Shown here: one piece after another, positions 5,626-5,807 of the stretch
Numbering within the stretch: the first letter of the stretch is position 1
Layout: every line of letters starts with the position of its first letter
NCBI GenBank assembly: GCA_050013075.1
Contig: JBEKFZ010000164.1
Coordinates: forward strand, 1-5,807
DNA: 5,807 nucleotides
Direction: 5' to 3'
DNA from: JBEKIK01 sp050013075
Lineage (GTDB): Bacteria; Planctomycetota; Planctomycetia; Pirellulales; Thermoguttaceae
Position numbers and translations under genes: made by a program
The notes under the pieces: model-generated
The model's database searches: none
What the model was told of the DNA's origin: nothing
Seen by the model: only the letters and a program-made list of their open reading frames with translations

Positions 5626-5705
5626 TGGATTTGTGTAGTGTTTGATTCTGTGTTAAATTGAGGATAGTAATGCAAAACATAAAAATAAACGAAAAAGCCC
5701 GATAA
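5626..5705. other. AT-rich spacer between inverted heptamer arrays
   Basis: Eighty AT-rich bases separate the AAGGATG array from the inverted CATCCTT array. I see no gene in it. TTGATT (5642-5647) and TAGTAA (5665-5670), 17 bases apart, are only a weak promoter match. Confidence 0.5.
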
Positions 5706-5807
5706 CATCCTTCATCCTTCATCCTTCATCCTTCATCCTTCATCCTTCATCCTTCATCCTTCATCCTTCATCCTTCATCCTTCATCCTTCATCCTTCATC
5801 CTTCATC
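5706..5807 (-). repeat. Long CATCCTT (AAGGATG) tandem array, at least 14 copies
   Basis: Fourteen perfect copies of CATCCTT, plus CATC, run from 5706 to the end of the window with no mismatch, so the array continues beyond it. On the minus strand it reads AAGGATG, the same unit as at 2000-2027 and 5603-5625. On the + strand it is open in all three frames and encodes a His-Pro-Ser-Ser-Phe-Ile-Leu repeat; on the minus strand every frame meets TGA once per 21 bases. Peptides read from it are annotation artefacts unless shown otherwise. The uninterrupted identity suggests recent expansion. Confidence 0.95.

Noticed and set aside
5642..5670. Promoter in the spacer between inverted arrays
   Set aside because: TTGATT and TAGTAA are 17 bases apart, but the -10 matches only 3 of 6 positions in an AT-rich stretch, which is not enough to call.
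4748..5722. Minus-strand frame of 324 codons opposite the cytidylyltransferase-like gene
   Set aside because: Its N-terminal part is read from the spacer and the heptamer array, giving the HPSSFIL artefact peptide, and the rest is antisense to a gene with a strong ribosome binding site and family motifs.
5706..5807. CRISPR array at the right edge
   Set aside because: The units are 7 bases, head to tail, with no spacers. This is a simple tandem repeat.

Overview
The window carries four convincing protein genes, all on the + strand, separated by gaps rich in short repeats. The gene content and the repeat style suggest a member of the Planctomycetota, though no rRNA or marker gene is present to prove it. 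The second gene looks like a membrane protein family (DUF6798 type) that I associate with planctomycetes, and strings such as AAGGATG and AATTTGC are common between genes in planctomycete genomes. This placement is an inference from memory, not from a search.

Layout. Positions 1-470 are mostly non-coding. The left edge has a weak candidate for a partial minus-strand gene with a Cys-x2-Cys motif. It is followed by a dispersed hairpin repeat (155-204) and a near-consensus promoter (343-371). Positions 471-1997 encode a xylulokinase of the FGGY family (xylB). Only 27 bases later comes a 593-residue polytopic membrane protein (2025-3806), probably in the same transcript. A repeat-filled gap leads to a HAD-superfamily hydrolase (3938-4585). 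A 255-base gap with its own promoter precedes an SpsF-type cytidylyltransferase-like protein (4841-5596) whose nucleotide-binding motif is strongly altered. The right edge is a tandem array of the heptamer CATCCTT that runs out of the window.

How the genes may relate. XylB phosphorylates D-xylulose into the pentose phosphate pathway. The HAD protein probably acts on a small phosphorylated metabolite, the membrane protein has features reminiscent of GT-C glycosyltransferases, and the last protein belongs to a family that makes CMP-sugars. A loose carbohydrate theme is visible, but the sequence does not show a shared pathway.

The most striking non-genic signal is a set of at least five unrelated tandem repeats that all have a period of 7 bases (AAGGATG, AATTTGC, GATTAGA, ATGCTGA, YCTANAG). 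They sit at or within a few bases of stop and start codons. One gene (2025-3806) has its start codon in one heptamer array, its stop codon in another, and a third array inside its reading frame. No known defence system, CRISPR array, tRNA, rRNA or recognisable insertion sequence was seen.
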